Part shown: piece by piece, positions 9,556 to 18,057 of the stretch
Position numbering within the stretch: the stretch's first letter is position 1
Layout of the letters: each line of letters opens with the position of its first letter
Assembly (NCBI GenBank): GCA_022841705.1
Contig: JALHQZ010000004.1
Location: 294,886-358,885, forward strand
Reading direction: 5' to 3'
Length of the DNA stretch: 64,000 bases
From: Pirellulales bacterium
GTDB lineage: Bacteria > Planctomycetota > Planctomycetia > Pirellulales > Lacipirellulaceae
Notes under the pieces: generated by a model
Told to the model about the DNA's origin: nothing
What the model saw: only the letters and a program-made list of their open reading frames with translations
Database searches by the model: none
Program-made: the position numbers and the translations under genes

Positions 9556-10890
9556 ATGCCCGCAATTGTTTGGCAAATGATTCCGAAGCTGCGCCATTGG
9601 TGGCAGAATATTCAGTCAAGCTTCTGGTTCATACCGGCGGTCATCGTCCTCGGCGCAATGGGGCTTGCCAGTGGTCTGATCGCCTTGGACGCGACCGTGG
9701 ATCTGCACTTTGAGAGGCAATGGCCGCTCCTGTTCGGATCTGGTGCGGATGGTGCGCGCGGGCTGCTGACAGCCGTCGCCAGCTCGATGATCACGTTGGC
9801 CGGGGTGGTATTCTCGATTACGATTGTTGCGCTTTCCCTGACCTCCAGTCAGTACACCTCGCGGGTTCTCCGCAACTTTATGCGTGACCGCATGAATCAG
9901 GTTGTACTCGGCGTGTTTGTCGGCATTTTCGCTTACTGCTTGATTGTGCTTCGGACCATCCGAGGTGGCGCGGAAGAAACATTTGTCCCGTCGCTGGCGG
10001 TGCTTGGCGGGTTGTCCCTGGCGTTAATCGGGATCGCATTCCTGATTTACTTTATTCACCATATCTCCTTGTCCATTCAGGCCTCAAACATCATCGCCGC
10101 GGCTGCGGAAGAGACCATCGCCGCCGTCGATCACTTGTTTCCGAGGGGGTTCGGCGACGACGCTGAAAATGATGTCGCCAGCCACCAACCGCTGTCGTTG
10201 GCGGAGTTGCGATGGTCCGTTGTTCCAGCATTGCGGACGGGCTACATCGAGAATATCGATGAGCACGCTCTACTGGAGTTCGCGGTGAGGCGCGGGACCA
10301 TTGTGCGGATGGAACGTGGCATTGGAGAGTTCGTCGTCGAGCGCTCGACCCTGGCGTCGATGGCGGGACCATACGGTCCGGACGAAGAGACGACGGCGGA
10401 GCTAAACAGGGCATACATCGTCAGCCGCCAGCGCACGGTGCAACAGGATGCCGGCTTTGGTATTCGGCAGATTGTCGACATCGCCCTGAAAGCACTGTCG
10501 CCAGGCGTGAACGACACCACGACAGCGGTCATGTGCGTGGACTATCTGGGGGCGATCCTTGCTCGGCTCGCCGTCCGGGGGATTGCAACTCCCTACCGCC
10601 GAGACCAGGGGCAATTGCGCGTGATCGCTCGAGGCCCGAGTTTCGAGAGCCTCCTCGCTGAAGCGTTCGACCAAATCCGGCAAAACGCCGCAGGCAATGT
10701 CACGGTCCTGAGGCGCCAACTTGAGACACTGGAGATCATCGCCCACCAGACCCCGAACGCGCAGCGCAGGCAGGCGCTCCGACAACAGGCGGAATTAATA
10801 ACCGCGGTGGCCGAGCGCACCGTTAACTCGCCGCAAGATGGAGAGGACGTCAAGGCCGCCTTCGTTCGCCTGTCCGCTGTACTCGACTGA
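9556..10890 (+). CDS. DUF2254 membrane protein
   Basis: Inner-membrane protein of 444 aa with four hydrophobic segments in the first 190 residues followed by a soluble domain. The motif ITIVALSLTSSQYTSRVLRN after the second helix and SPGVNDTTTAVMCVDYLG in the soluble part are characteristic of DUF2254 proteins; their function is unknown. GGGAGG with 10 bases of spacing favours the ATG at 9556 over the in-frame ATG at 9538. It sits 67 bases after the AI-2E-type transporter and is probably in the same transcript. Confidence 0.85.
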   Translation: MPAIVWQMIPKLRHWWQNIQSSFWFIPAVIVLGAMGLASGLIALDATVDLHFERQWPLLFGSGADGARGLLTAVASSMITLAGVVFSITIVALSLTSSQYTSRVLRNFMRDRMNQVVLGVFVGIFAYCLIVLRTIRGGAEETFVPSLAVLGGLSLALIGIAFLIYFIHHISLSIQASNIIAAAAEETIAAVDHLFPRGFGDDAENDVASHQPLSLAELRWSVVPALRTGYIENIDEHALLEFAVRRGTIVRMERGIGEFVVERSTLASMAGPYGPDEETTAELNRAYIVSRQRTVQQDAGFGIRQIVDIALKALSPGVNDTTTAVMCVDYLGAILARLAVRGIATPYRRDQGQLRVIARGPSFESLLAEAFDQIRQNAAGNVTVLRRQLETLEIIAHQTPNAQRRQALRQQAELITAVAERTVNSPQDGEDVKAAFVRLSAVLD

Positions 10891-10896
10891 CCAAGT

Positions 10897-10913
10897 GGAG
10901 GACCGAGTCCTCC
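10897..10913. terminator. Hairpin between convergent genes
   Basis: GGAGGAC/GTCCTCC makes a perfect 7-bp stem with a 3-base loop just after the DUF2254 stop and before the convergent nhaA. It is followed by ATCATCTGTTTAAT on the plus strand, only weakly T-rich. Confidence 0.5.
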
Positions 10914-11026
10914 ATCATCTGTTTAATCGAATTCGAGCACTCGGCGAGCGGCTTCCGGGGCGCGTATAAACTGGATGTGTTATTCGTCAGCAACCGAAAC
11001 GTTGCAGGAGCATCGACGACGGCTAC

Positions 11027-12388
11027 TCACACAGTGCGGCGGTCTTCCTGACGGAACAAATACAACAGAATTCCCAAACCCAGACCCGCGCTCAGCGCCG
11101 AACCGAGCAGCGTGCCGACCTTGGCAGCCGCAAGTAGATCGCCCGTCACGGCCAGCCCGGCGATAAACAACGACATAGTGAAACCGATACCGGCAAGACA
11201 ACCAGCACCGAAGAGAATTTTCCAATTCACTCCCTCCGGAAGTCTCGCTAAACCAAGCGTCACAGCGACCCAGCTAAACGCCACGATCCCCAGGGGCTTG
11301 CCGAGGATGAGGCCAGCGGCGACTGCCATGGCAAGTGGGTCCGCAAGGGCGGACAGTTCCACCCTCACCCCAGCGTTCGCCAGGGCAAACAGGGGCATGA
11401 TCCCGAATGCCACCCACGGGTGCAGACGCGTTTCTAATCGGTCGAGCGGTGAAATCGTTTCACGCGCGGTGAAGGTCAGGATCTCAACGGCCTCCTCATG
11501 GTGATCGATGTCCTCGGCTTCGCGGTCCTGTCGCAGCCTCTGGGCAACCCCTTCTGCTACCTTCACCAGACTTCCCCCCGTGAACCACGGCCTTGAAGGA
11601 GTGAGCAGGCCCAGGACGACTCCGGCGATGGTCGGATGGACTCCGGATTTTAAGAAGGCTAACCAAATCCCGGCCCCGAGAATCACGTAGACCGGTATCG
11701 ACCGGACTCCGATCCAGCGGCAAAGGTAAATGACACCGAAGCCGGCTATCCCCATTGCCAGAATCGAAAGTGCGATCCCGTCGGTGTAGGCAACCGCGAT
11801 GACAATCACGGCGCCGATGTCGTCCACAATTGCGAGGGTAAGCAGCAGAATCTTCAAACCAAACGGGACGCGCGAGCCGAGCAGCGCCAGGAATCCCACC
11901 ACGAATGCAATATCAGTGGCCATTGGAATTCCCCAACCTCGCTGTCTGGGTCCTTCCTCTGCGATCAATAAATAGATGACCGCAGGCACAACCATGCCCC
12001 CTAAAGCTGCGGCTGCTGGCAACGCCGCCTTACGTGGATCGCGCAGCTCTCCCGAAACAATTTCGCGCTTGATCTCTAGTCCGACAACAAAGAAGAACAA
12101 CGCCATCAATCCATCGTTGATCCAGAGCAGGAGTGGCTTGTCGAGTTCAAATGTTCCGATCCTGAAGCCGAGCCGCGTTTGCCACAATTCCACAAACCCT
12201 TCCGACCACGGCGAGTTTGCCAAGGTGAGGGCAAATAAAGTGCAAGCAAGCAACACTAAGCCGCCGGCAGCCTCGATGTGCAGAAATCGGACGACGGGAT
12301 TTAGCCAAGGTTCAATCAAAGGCTTGCGAGGCTCTTGCTCCGGTCCTCTAGGGCGGTGAGCATCGGGTAGCCATTCAGGGATCTTCAT
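11027..12388 (-). CDS. nhaA: Na+/H+ antiporter NhaA
   Basis: Electrogenic Na+/H+ antiporter of the inner membrane that exports sodium at alkaline pH. The chain has about twelve helices and the hallmark segments FFVVGLEIKREIVSGEL, IPMATDIAFVVGFLALLG and LAIVDDIGAVIVIA, which hold the paired Asp residues of the NhaA transport site, and a C-terminal GIGFTMSLFIAGLA helix. At 453 aa it is longer than the E. coli protein through a basic N-terminal tail and an acidic insert (about 300-325). ATG at 12388 is preferred; an in-frame GTG at 12415 is the alternative. Confidence 0.95.
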   Translation of the reverse strand: MKIPEWLPDAHRPRGPEQEPRKPLIEPWLNPVVRFLHIEAAGGLVLLACTLFALTLANSPWSEGFVELWQTRLGFRIGTFELDKPLLLWINDGLMALFFFVVGLEIKREIVSGELRDPRKAALPAAAALGGMVVPAVIYLLIAEEGPRQRGWGIPMATDIAFVVGFLALLGSRVPFGLKILLLTLAIVDDIGAVIVIAVAYTDGIALSILAMGIAGFGVIYLCRWIGVRSIPVYVILGAGIWLAFLKSGVHPTIAGVVLGLLTPSRPWFTGGSLVKVAEGVAQRLRQDREAEDIDHHEEAVEILTFTARETISPLDRLETRLHPWVAFGIMPLFALANAGVRVELSALADPLAMAVAAGLILGKPLGIVAFSWVAVTLGLARLPEGVNWKILFGAGCLAGIGFTMSLFIAGLAVTGDLLAAAKVGTLLGSALSAGLGLGILLYLFRQEDRRTV

Positions 12389-12550
12389 AGCGCGGCACTT
12401 TCCCGACCTGCTCACTCCGCAGGGAGGTGGTTCATTGAAATGAGGTTCACTTTCTCCAGATCATACCAATCTGTCAGTGGGCCCATAACGGGTCTTGTTT
12501 TTTCTGGGTGAAGCGCCTGATGACAATCCAGTAACCCTCGTTCCGATAAC

Positions 12551-12810
12551 CTTGCCAAGTATCTCTAGTGATACATTCCTAAGTATCTCTAGCGATACAT
12601 ATCACATAAGTACAGAAGCACGGCGGCCCGTGGTGCGTCGCACCGGCCGCCGCAGAAGTTGACTTTACTTAGCCACCAACATTCGAGTCGCATCCGGCAG
12701 CATGCGCTGTGGGGCGCTCAGACGCGCGCCCCCGCGCTCGGAGCCCTAGGGACGGCTCCCGGGGCCTGATCGGGTTACTGCGCGTGAGCGGGGCGCTCTC
12801 GCGCTCACAG
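12551..12810. repeat. Dispersed repeat A, copy 1
   Basis: Non-coding element shared with 43161-43412 and 61893-62090. It starts with two near-identical 20-mers (AAGTATCTCTAGTGATACAT and the same with one change), each with a GTATC/GATAC inverted repeat. A GC-rich hairpin follows (GGCGGCC...GGTGC/GCACC...GGCCGCC), then GTTGACTTTACT, a CATCCGGCAGCATGCGCTG segment and several GCGC-rich stems ending in CGCTCACAG. The rest of 12389-12865 holds nothing else recognised. Confidence 0.8.
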
Positions 12811-12865
12811 CGCCGCTGCCGGCAACGTGAATATTTTCAGCCGCTTCGCGATAACTGTGGCATTG

Positions 12866-13471
12866 CTAATCACCTTTCAATTGCCGAAGTTCGGATTCAA
12901 GTTCAGCAATGCGGACTTGCATCTTCTCAATCACTGGGGCAACCTGCCTCTGCGAAAATCGCTGATGGATGTGCTGTGGGCAGTTCACGTCCCATGCTTC
13001 GATCTCAAATAGCATCGCCCGCTCGACTTTTCCGGGATAGGAGGGATCACGAAGCAGTTCGAGTAGCGACTGGTCCCCGTCGACAACGCGGATCGTCCCC
13101 CAAAGCTTAATGCGTCGGCTTTGCGCGTAATTCATCAGGAAAATGAACGCTTTCGAGTTTTCGGAAATGTTCCCGAGCGTGATGTACTGGCGATTACCGC
13201 CAAAATCAGCGAAGCCCAAGGTCTTGTTATTGACGACTCGGAGAAATCCTGGCGAACCGCCCCGATACTGGATGTAGGGCTGGCCTTCCGCATTGGCCGT
13301 TCCCAAATAGAACATGTCCAGTTCGGACAGGAATGCTTCGAGTTCTGGAGTGACCGTTGTCTGCCAACTTCCCCCAGCTTCCATACGGGCGTAGCCGGAG
13401 CGAGACCCTTTCTCGGACTGAATCGACTTGACTGCGGGCGTGAAAGCAACATCACTGGAGAATTGTCGCAT
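12866..13471 (-). CDS. Pyridoxamine 5'-phosphate oxidase-family protein
   Basis: Split-barrel flavin-binding protein of 201 aa, last gene of a four-gene minus-strand operon. FYLGTANAEGQPYIQYRGGSPGF, TLGFADFGGNRQYITLGN and the GTIRVVDGD strand match the PPOX-type barrel that binds FMN or F420 and reduces or detoxifies small molecules. The C-terminus is a short coiled coil (MQVRIAELESELRQLK). An AGGA box precedes the ATG. The operon is divergent from a sigma-54 activator, so expression is probably inducible. The substrate is unknown. Confidence 0.82.
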   Translation of the reverse strand: MRQFSSDVAFTPAVKSIQSEKGSRSGYARMEAGGSWQTTVTPELEAFLSELDMFYLGTANAEGQPYIQYRGGSPGFLRVVNNKTLGFADFGGNRQYITLGNISENSKAFIFLMNYAQSRRIKLWGTIRVVDGDQSLLELLRDPSYPGKVERAMLFEIEAWDVNCPQHIHQRFSQRQVAPVIEKMQVRIAELESELRQLKGD

Positions 13472-13543
13472 GGCAGGAATCCTGTGTTCTTCGCGTTGAG
13501 GGACAGCTCCGCCGTGGCTTCGCTCAGCGCAAGCAAGTTGTTG

Positions 13544-14005
13544 TTATCGGACGGCAGGAATCCCGGCGTCGTTCGCCGGTCGTGGTCCGGATAGGGGCCA
13601 ATGAAATTTTCGCTCGAATTCTTCTATGCCGACGTCGTTGATGCTCGCTTCCCGACGACACATGAGACCATCTTCGTCGAACTCCCACAGTTCATTTCCA
13701 TAAGCCCGAAACCACTGACCGGCTGCGTTGTGATACTCGTACTGAAAACGAACGGCAATCCGATTTTCAGTGAAGCTCCACAGGGACTTGGTGAGGCGAT
13801 AGTCGAGTTCTCGTTCCCATTTGCTGGTCAGGAATGCTCGAATCTGGTCCCGGCCGCGCAAGAACTGGTCCCGATTTCGCCACTCCGAGTCTTCGGAGTA
13901 GGCGAGGGAGACTCGCTGCGGATCACGACTGTTCCAAGCATCTTCAGCGGCCCGGACTTTAGCGGTGGCGGTGTCCAATTTGAACGGTGGTCGAATGGCG
14001 GACAT
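13544..14005 (-). CDS. NTF2-like / DUF1348 family protein
   Basis: Small cone-shaped alpha+beta protein of 153 aa. AEDAWNSRDPQRVSLAYS, SEWRNRDQFLRGRDQI and RFQYEYHNAAGQWFRAYGNE are typical of the DUF1348 branch of the SnoaL/NTF2-like superfamily, whose members are enzymes or small-ligand binders. GGAGG with 8-base spacing decides the ATG at 14005 over an in-frame GTG at 14020. It lies between an alpha/beta hydrolase and a PPOX-like protein. Confidence 0.85.
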   Translation of the reverse strand: MSAIRPPFKLDTATAKVRAAEDAWNSRDPQRVSLAYSEDSEWRNRDQFLRGRDQIRAFLTSKWERELDYRLTKSLWSFTENRIAVRFQYEYHNAAGQWFRAYGNELWEFDEDGLMCRREASINDVGIEEFERKFHWPLSGPRPANDAGIPAVR

Positions 14006-14041
14006 GTTTTTCTCCTCCACTTGGTAAGTGGTTCAAAATTG

Positions 14042-14074
14042 TCGGGCGCCGCCCAGACGTCAGGCGGCGCCCGA
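14042..14074 (-). terminator. Strong hairpin between hydrolase and NTF2-like gene
   Basis: TCGGGCGCCGCC and GGCGGCGCCCGA form a perfect 12-bp stem with a 9-base loop. Read on the minus strand it follows the hydrolase stop and is trailed by CAATTTTG, so it may act as a partial terminator that lowers expression of the two distal operon genes. Confidence 0.6.
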
Positions 14075-14099
14075 AAGGGACTTCCCAAGTTTTAGTTCG

Positions 14100-15062
14100 C
14101 TACTTGATCACTTGCTTGCTGAGGAATTCTCGAATCAACGTCGCGATCGAGGCTCCATCTTCTTCCAGGGCGAAGTGGCCGGTATCGAGCAGGTGGAACT
14201 CCAGGTTCTTCAGGTCACGCTTGTAGGGGTGGGCCCCAGCGGCGGGAAAGATCGCGTCGTTCTGACCCCACACGATCAGGGTCGGCGGTTGGTGCTTGCG
14301 AAGGTATTCCTGCCACTGGGGATACAGCGCCGGGTTGCTGCCATAGCTGTAGAACAGCGCCAGTTGAATCTCCTGATTGCCGGGACGATCCAAGAGCGGC
14401 TGCACATGCCCCCAGGTGTCGGGGCTAATCGCTTCGATGTTGCGAACTCCATTCGTGTACTGCCATTTGGTCGCATCAAGAGTCAGCAGCGACCGCAGGC
14501 CATCACCCTGGGCGTCGGTTCGATCTTTCCAATAGGCCTTGATAGGCTTCCAGAAGTCGTTGTCGAGTCCTTCGTCGTAGGCGTTGCCGTTTTGCACGAT
14601 CAGCGTTTCCACCCGCTCCGGATGCTTCACGGCCAAACGAAATCCGATCGGAGCACCGTAGTCCATCAGGTAAATTGAATATTTCTTCAGTCCGACCTGC
14701 TCAGTGAACTTCTCGATGATGTTCGCCAAGTTGTCGAAAGTGTAGTCGAACTCTTTGACCGAGGGCGCCGAACTGTTGCCGAAGCCGGGGTAGTCCGGGG
14801 CAACGACATGGTACTTGTCGGCCAGCGCCGGAATCAGATTGCGGAACATATGCGACGAAGTCGGGAAGCCATGCAACAACAGGATGGTGGGAGCATCTTT
14901 TGGCCCGGCTTCCCGGTAAAAGATCTCGAGCCCATCGATCTTCACCGTGCGGTGCAGGACCTGTGAGAGGGGGGCCTCAGGCTCGGCGGCTCTGGAGCTA
15001 AGACTCCATGCAGCGAGCATAATCAGCGCCATGGCAATGGTGGCGTTCTTCGGAATGGTCAT
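14100..15062 (-). CDS. Secreted alpha/beta-hydrolase, epoxide hydrolase / haloalkane dehalogenase-like
   Basis: Exported hydrolase of 320 aa; signal peptide about 1-25 ending SRAA. The oxyanion region is LLLHGFPTSSHMF and the nucleophile elbow is YLMDYGAP with Asp134, so the nucleophile is Asp as in epoxide hydrolases and haloalkane dehalogenases, not Ser. Later come WGQNDAIFP (candidate acid Asp269) and TGHFALEED (His296). It lies in an operon with a CMD/AhpD-like protein and two small-molecule proteins, which suggests detoxification of an electrophile. The substrate is not known. Confidence 0.85.
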   Translation of the reverse strand: MTIPKNATIAMALIMLAAWSLSSRAAEPEAPLSQVLHRTVKIDGLEIFYREAGPKDAPTILLLHGFPTSSHMFRNLIPALADKYHVVAPDYPGFGNSSAPSVKEFDYTFDNLANIIEKFTEQVGLKKYSIYLMDYGAPIGFRLAVKHPERVETLIVQNGNAYDEGLDNDFWKPIKAYWKDRTDAQGDGLRSLLTLDATKWQYTNGVRNIEAISPDTWGHVQPLLDRPGNQEIQLALFYSYGSNPALYPQWQEYLRKHQPPTLIVWGQNDAIFPAAGAHPYKRDLKNLEFHLLDTGHFALEEDGASIATLIREFLSKQVIK

Positions 15063-15128
15063 GATATTTTCCTTAAGTGAATATGAACGATGGACGGTAC
15101 AGAGTGAATGACGATGAGCGAGATCGCA

Positions 15129-15716
15129 TCAGCGGGTTTGATCGCAGCCGGGAATGGAAGCGCAGACTTCGTGATGATCGACGATCGGTTCGGCCCGCGG
15201 GAAATCGATGTCGGTGTCAGCCACGTGGTTGAAATAGTTGGTGAAGATGTTCAGAGCCACGTTGGCGACGACTTCAGCAATGGCGCCGTCGTTCAATCCG
15301 GCAGCACGAACTTCGGCGAGATCAGCGTCGCTGACCTGCCCACGTTCATCGACGACTTTCCGAGCGAACCGAATCACAGCATCGCTCGTGGGATCAACGG
15401 CCGTCCCACGACGGCTGTCGAGGATCTGATCCGGAGTCAGGCCAACCATCTTGCCAATTGTCGAATGCGCTGCGAGGCAATAGTCGCAATGGTTGGCTTG
15501 CCCGACCGCCAACGCGATCTGTTCGCGGTTCTTCGCCGATAGATTGCCCTTACCCAATGCACCGCTCAAGCCGAGATAACCATCCAGCACAGCGGGGGAA
15601 TTAGCCATTGCCCGAGTCATGTTGGGTACAAGCCCGAGTTTCCCGTTGACGGCCTCCAGCAATTCCTTGGCTTTTCCAGCAGCGGCTTCCGGGGCGATTT
15701 GATGAATACGAGACAT
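15129..15716 (-). CDS. Carboxymuconolactone decarboxylase / AhpD-like protein
   Basis: All-helical CMD-fold protein of 195 aa, first gene of the minus-strand operon. NHCDYCLAAHSTIGK holds the redox motif Cys77-x2-Cys80-x3-His84 of AhpD-like alkylhydroperoxidases. A second helical half (about 110-180) repeats the fold loosely, as in peroxidase-related CMD proteins. AAAGGT with 7-8 base spacing supports ATG at 15716. A sigma-54-like promoter lies about 75 bases upstream. Confidence 0.87.
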   Translation of the reverse strand: MSRIHQIAPEAAAGKAKELLEAVNGKLGLVPNMTRAMANSPAVLDGYLGLSGALGKGNLSAKNREQIALAVGQANHCDYCLAAHSTIGKMVGLTPDQILDSRRGTAVDPTSDAVIRFARKVVDERGQVSDADLAEVRAAGLNDGAIAEVVANVALNIFTNYFNHVADTDIDFPRAEPIVDHHEVCASIPGCDQTR

Positions 15717-15792
15717 TGTCAGCACCTTTCAAAAAACGATGTGTTCTTAACTTGAGATCGCACGAACCAATCACGCGACGAGCAATTGGAAA

Positions 15793-15809
15793 TACACATC
15801 CTGTGCCAG
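15793..15809 (-). promoter_or_regulatory. Sigma-54-like promoter for the CMD operon
   Basis: Read on the minus strand: CTGGCACAGGATGTGTA. The GG at -24 is followed 10 bases later by GT where consensus has GC, and TGGCAC is a perfect -24 half. The match is good but the -12 element is imperfect. Its support is the adjacent divergent sigma-54 activator gene. Confidence 0.45.
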
Positions 15810-15894
15810 AGTGATGCCGAAGTCGTAACTCGTATGCTCATATGAAGTTACGAAATATCGCCGCAAACTCCTCGCGTGACGGGATCTCGTTAAT

Positions 15895-15910
15895 CAACGA
15901 AATTTCGTTG
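15895..15910. promoter_or_regulatory. 16-bp perfect palindrome, likely activator site
   Basis: CAACGAAATTTCGTTG is its own reverse complement. It lies about 90 bases upstream of the sigma-54-like promoter, the usual place for an enhancer-binding protein, and 32 bases before the activator's own start. Similar half-sites (TACGAAAT at about 15849 and AGCGAAAT at about 15917) flank it. Confidence 0.5.
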
Positions 15911-15941
15911 ACTCCCAGCGAAATGTCGTCACACTGGGGCG

Positions 15942-17555
15942 ATGGCAATCTCATTCCGATCAACCGGGCTCATCGGCGATCCCAAGCGGCTGTTGCTAGA
16001 CTTGGCCGGACTTCATCACCTGTCCGAATTGCTGCCGTTGGCCGCGCAGCGACTTGCCGAGGGACCCGCCGTAGCGCTCGTACGTATCTGGCTCGTGCAA
16101 CCGCCACTGCCGGATGACTGCGAAAAATGCCGACTGGCCGCCGAGTGCCAGAACCGAGATCGTTGCCTGCATCTGGTTGCCAGCGCTGGTCAATCGCTCA
16201 ACAACTCGCTTGCCGCCTGGGAACGACTTGATGGCGCCTTTCGACGATTTCCCATCGGAACCCGTAAGGTCGGACAGATTGCCAAATCAGGGCGGTCACT
16301 CGAAGTCGCTGATGTCGCTCGCGACCAAGCCTGGGCTGCTGATCCCGCTTGGATTCGTGAAGAACGGATTGCCTCGTTTGCTGGCCACCCGCTGGTGCAT
16401 CGCGGCGAAGTCCTCGGGGTGCTGGGGGTGTTTGCCCGAGAGGCGCCGGGTGAATCGTGCTTCGAATGGCTGCGAATGATTACCGATCACCTCGCGGCTG
16501 CGATTGCCAACGCTCGCGCGAGGGATGAGATCGAATCACTCAAGAGGCGACTTGAGCAGGAGAACGAGTACCTGCGCGAAGAAGTTCAGCAGTCCGCCGC
16601 TTTTGGCGACCTGATCGGGCAGGCTCCAGCGCTGCAGGCTGTGACTCGTCAAATCGAACTCGTCGCGCCAACCAACTCCGCCGTCTTGATTCTCGGTGAA
16701 AGTGGCACGGGCAAGGAAGTCGTTGCGCGTGAAATTCACCGTCACAGTCATCGCGCCGATCGTCCTCTCATCAAAGTCAACTGCGCTGCGGTGCCGCGTG
16801 AACTCTACGAAAGTGAATTCTTCGGTCACGCCAAAGGCGCGTTCACTGGCGCGCTGCGTGATCGAGCGGGGCGGTTCGAACTTGCCGATGGCGGTACGCT
16901 GTTCCTTGATGAAATCGGCGAAATCCCGCTCGACCTGCAAGCTAAGCTGTTACGGGTTCTGCAGGAAGGAGAGATCGAACGAATTGGTGAAGAGCGAACT
17001 CGACGAATCGATGTCCGTGTGATTGCGGCCACCAATCGAAACCTGCGCGCCGAAGCTGAGGCGGGCCGCTTTCGACAAGATTTGTACTACCGACTGAGCG
17101 TCTTCCCGATGGAGCTGCCTCCGCTGAGAAAGCGAATCGAGGATCTTCCGTTGCTCGCCGAACATTTCCTGAGCCGCTTCGCGCGACAACTGGGACGACC
17201 ACGGCTGCGGTTAACGCTGGCCAACCTGCAGGTGCTGCAACGCTACGACTGGCCGGGCAACATCCGCGAACTGCAGCATGCTCTGGAACGAGCCTGCATC
17301 GTGGCGACCGATGGCCGCCTGCGATTCGATTTCCCTGCGGACACGTCGCAGCAGCGCGCAAAGCCGGTGGAATCAAACGCCCCCAAGCACATCCTAACTG
17401 AACCAGAAGTGCGAGCCTTCGAGGCCGAAAACATCAAAGCCGCCCTGGCCGAATGCAACGGCAAAATCTATGGCTCCCATGGCGCAGCAGCACTACTTGG
17501 CATGAAACCCACAACACTCAATTCTCGAATCAAAGCTCTGGGGATCAAAGATTGA
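15942..17555 (+). CDS. Sigma-54-dependent transcriptional activator, GAF-AAA+-Fis
   Basis: Enhancer-binding protein of 537 aa. The N-terminal sensor is GAF-like (about 20-190) and carries Cys60, Cys63, Cys69 and Cys75 in CEKCRLAAECQNRDRC, which could bind metal or act as a redox switch. The AAA+ domain has Walker A GESGTGKE (252-259), the sigma-54 contact loop GAFTGA (299-304), Walker B GGTLFLDE and an arginine-finger region. The C-terminal Fis-type helix-turn-helix ends the protein (AALLGMKPTTLNSRIKAL). It is divergent from the CMD/hydrolase operon and probably activates it. The inducer is unknown. Confidence 0.93.
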   Translation: MAISFRSTGLIGDPKRLLLDLAGLHHLSELLPLAAQRLAEGPAVALVRIWLVQPPLPDDCEKCRLAAECQNRDRCLHLVASAGQSLNNSLAAWERLDGAFRRFPIGTRKVGQIAKSGRSLEVADVARDQAWAADPAWIREERIASFAGHPLVHRGEVLGVLGVFAREAPGESCFEWLRMITDHLAAAIANARARDEIESLKRRLEQENEYLREEVQQSAAFGDLIGQAPALQAVTRQIELVAPTNSAVLILGESGTGKEVVAREIHRHSHRADRPLIKVNCAAVPRELYESEFFGHAKGAFTGALRDRAGRFELADGGTLFLDEIGEIPLDLQAKLLRVLQEGEIERIGEERTRRIDVRVIAATNRNLRAEAEAGRFRQDLYYRLSVFPMELPPLRKRIEDLPLLAEHFLSRFARQLGRPRLRLTLANLQVLQRYDWPGNIRELQHALERACIVATDGRLRFDFPADTSQQRAKPVESNAPKHILTEPEVRAFEAENIKAALAECNGKIYGSHGAAALLGMKPTTLNSRIKALGIKD

Positions 17556-17593
17556 CCGCGGGGTCCAAGAGTCCTGCCCTCAGCCACCCAGGT

Positions 17594-17683
17594 GGGCGTG
17601 TCCTGGGGCAAGCCGCGAGCCACTATTACGCCACGATGACCCAGCACGACCGGATGCCACTGCTGGTGGGGCAGGAGATTTGA
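17594..17683 (+). pseudogene. C-terminal remnant of small conserved gene X
   Basis: The frame reads GQAASHYYATMTQHDRMPLL then VGQEI and stops with TGA. The same tail occurs at 43005-43052 and in the longer broken copy at 45031-45300, where the preceding part of the protein can be read. Here the upstream part is missing and merges into the end of the sigma-54 activator's 3' flank. Not translated as a gene. Confidence 0.6.
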
Positions 17684-17855
17684 GCGGGGGCCGATGTCCC
17701 AGGAGACAACTAAACTGATCGGCTTGCTGTCGCGTGGAAATTCGGCTCCGCAACCACACGATCCCGCCCCCGTGCGCTGCAAGGGCGCTCACAGCGCTCG
17801 TAACGCGCAGTTGGTCGTGATGTGTCTCCTGGGCCCACGTGAACTACGCGTGCGC

Positions 17856-17876
17856 TAGCGCCCCTCCTGAGCGCTA
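17856..17876 (-). ncRNA. Conserved hairpin with AGGAGG loop downstream of csrA-like gene
   Basis: On the minus strand TAGCGC and GCGCTA form a 6-bp stem around the loop TCAGGAGGG. The hairpin and its flanks are identical in copy 2 (45479-45499), although the neighbouring DNA has diverged. CsrA/RsmA proteins prefer GGA in a hairpin loop, so this could be a binding or decoy site for the CsrA-like protein encoded just upstream on the same strand. RNA expression is not shown. Confidence 0.4.
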
Positions 17877-18057
17877 CTGTGCGGTGGGCGCCGCAGCGTG
17901 TTCCTTTCACGCTTTAGCACAGAGCTAAGCGATCAGAATTTCGAGGCTGATTTCAGTTGGCCGATTAATTCGGATGGGGTGCAAATAAGTTTAATTCCGA
18001 ATCAGTTTGCCGACACATTCCGTGTGCCCCGTCATTAATCTCGCTGCGGTCCCCACC

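Noticed and set aside
12551..12810. Repeat A as an integron attC site or CRISPR-like array
   Set aside because: No GTTRRRY/RYYYAAC core pair, no integrase nearby, and the repeats are not regularly spaced with unique spacers.
14028..14678. 216-codon plus-strand frame
   Set aside because: Antisense of the alpha/beta-hydrolase gene, no supporting features.
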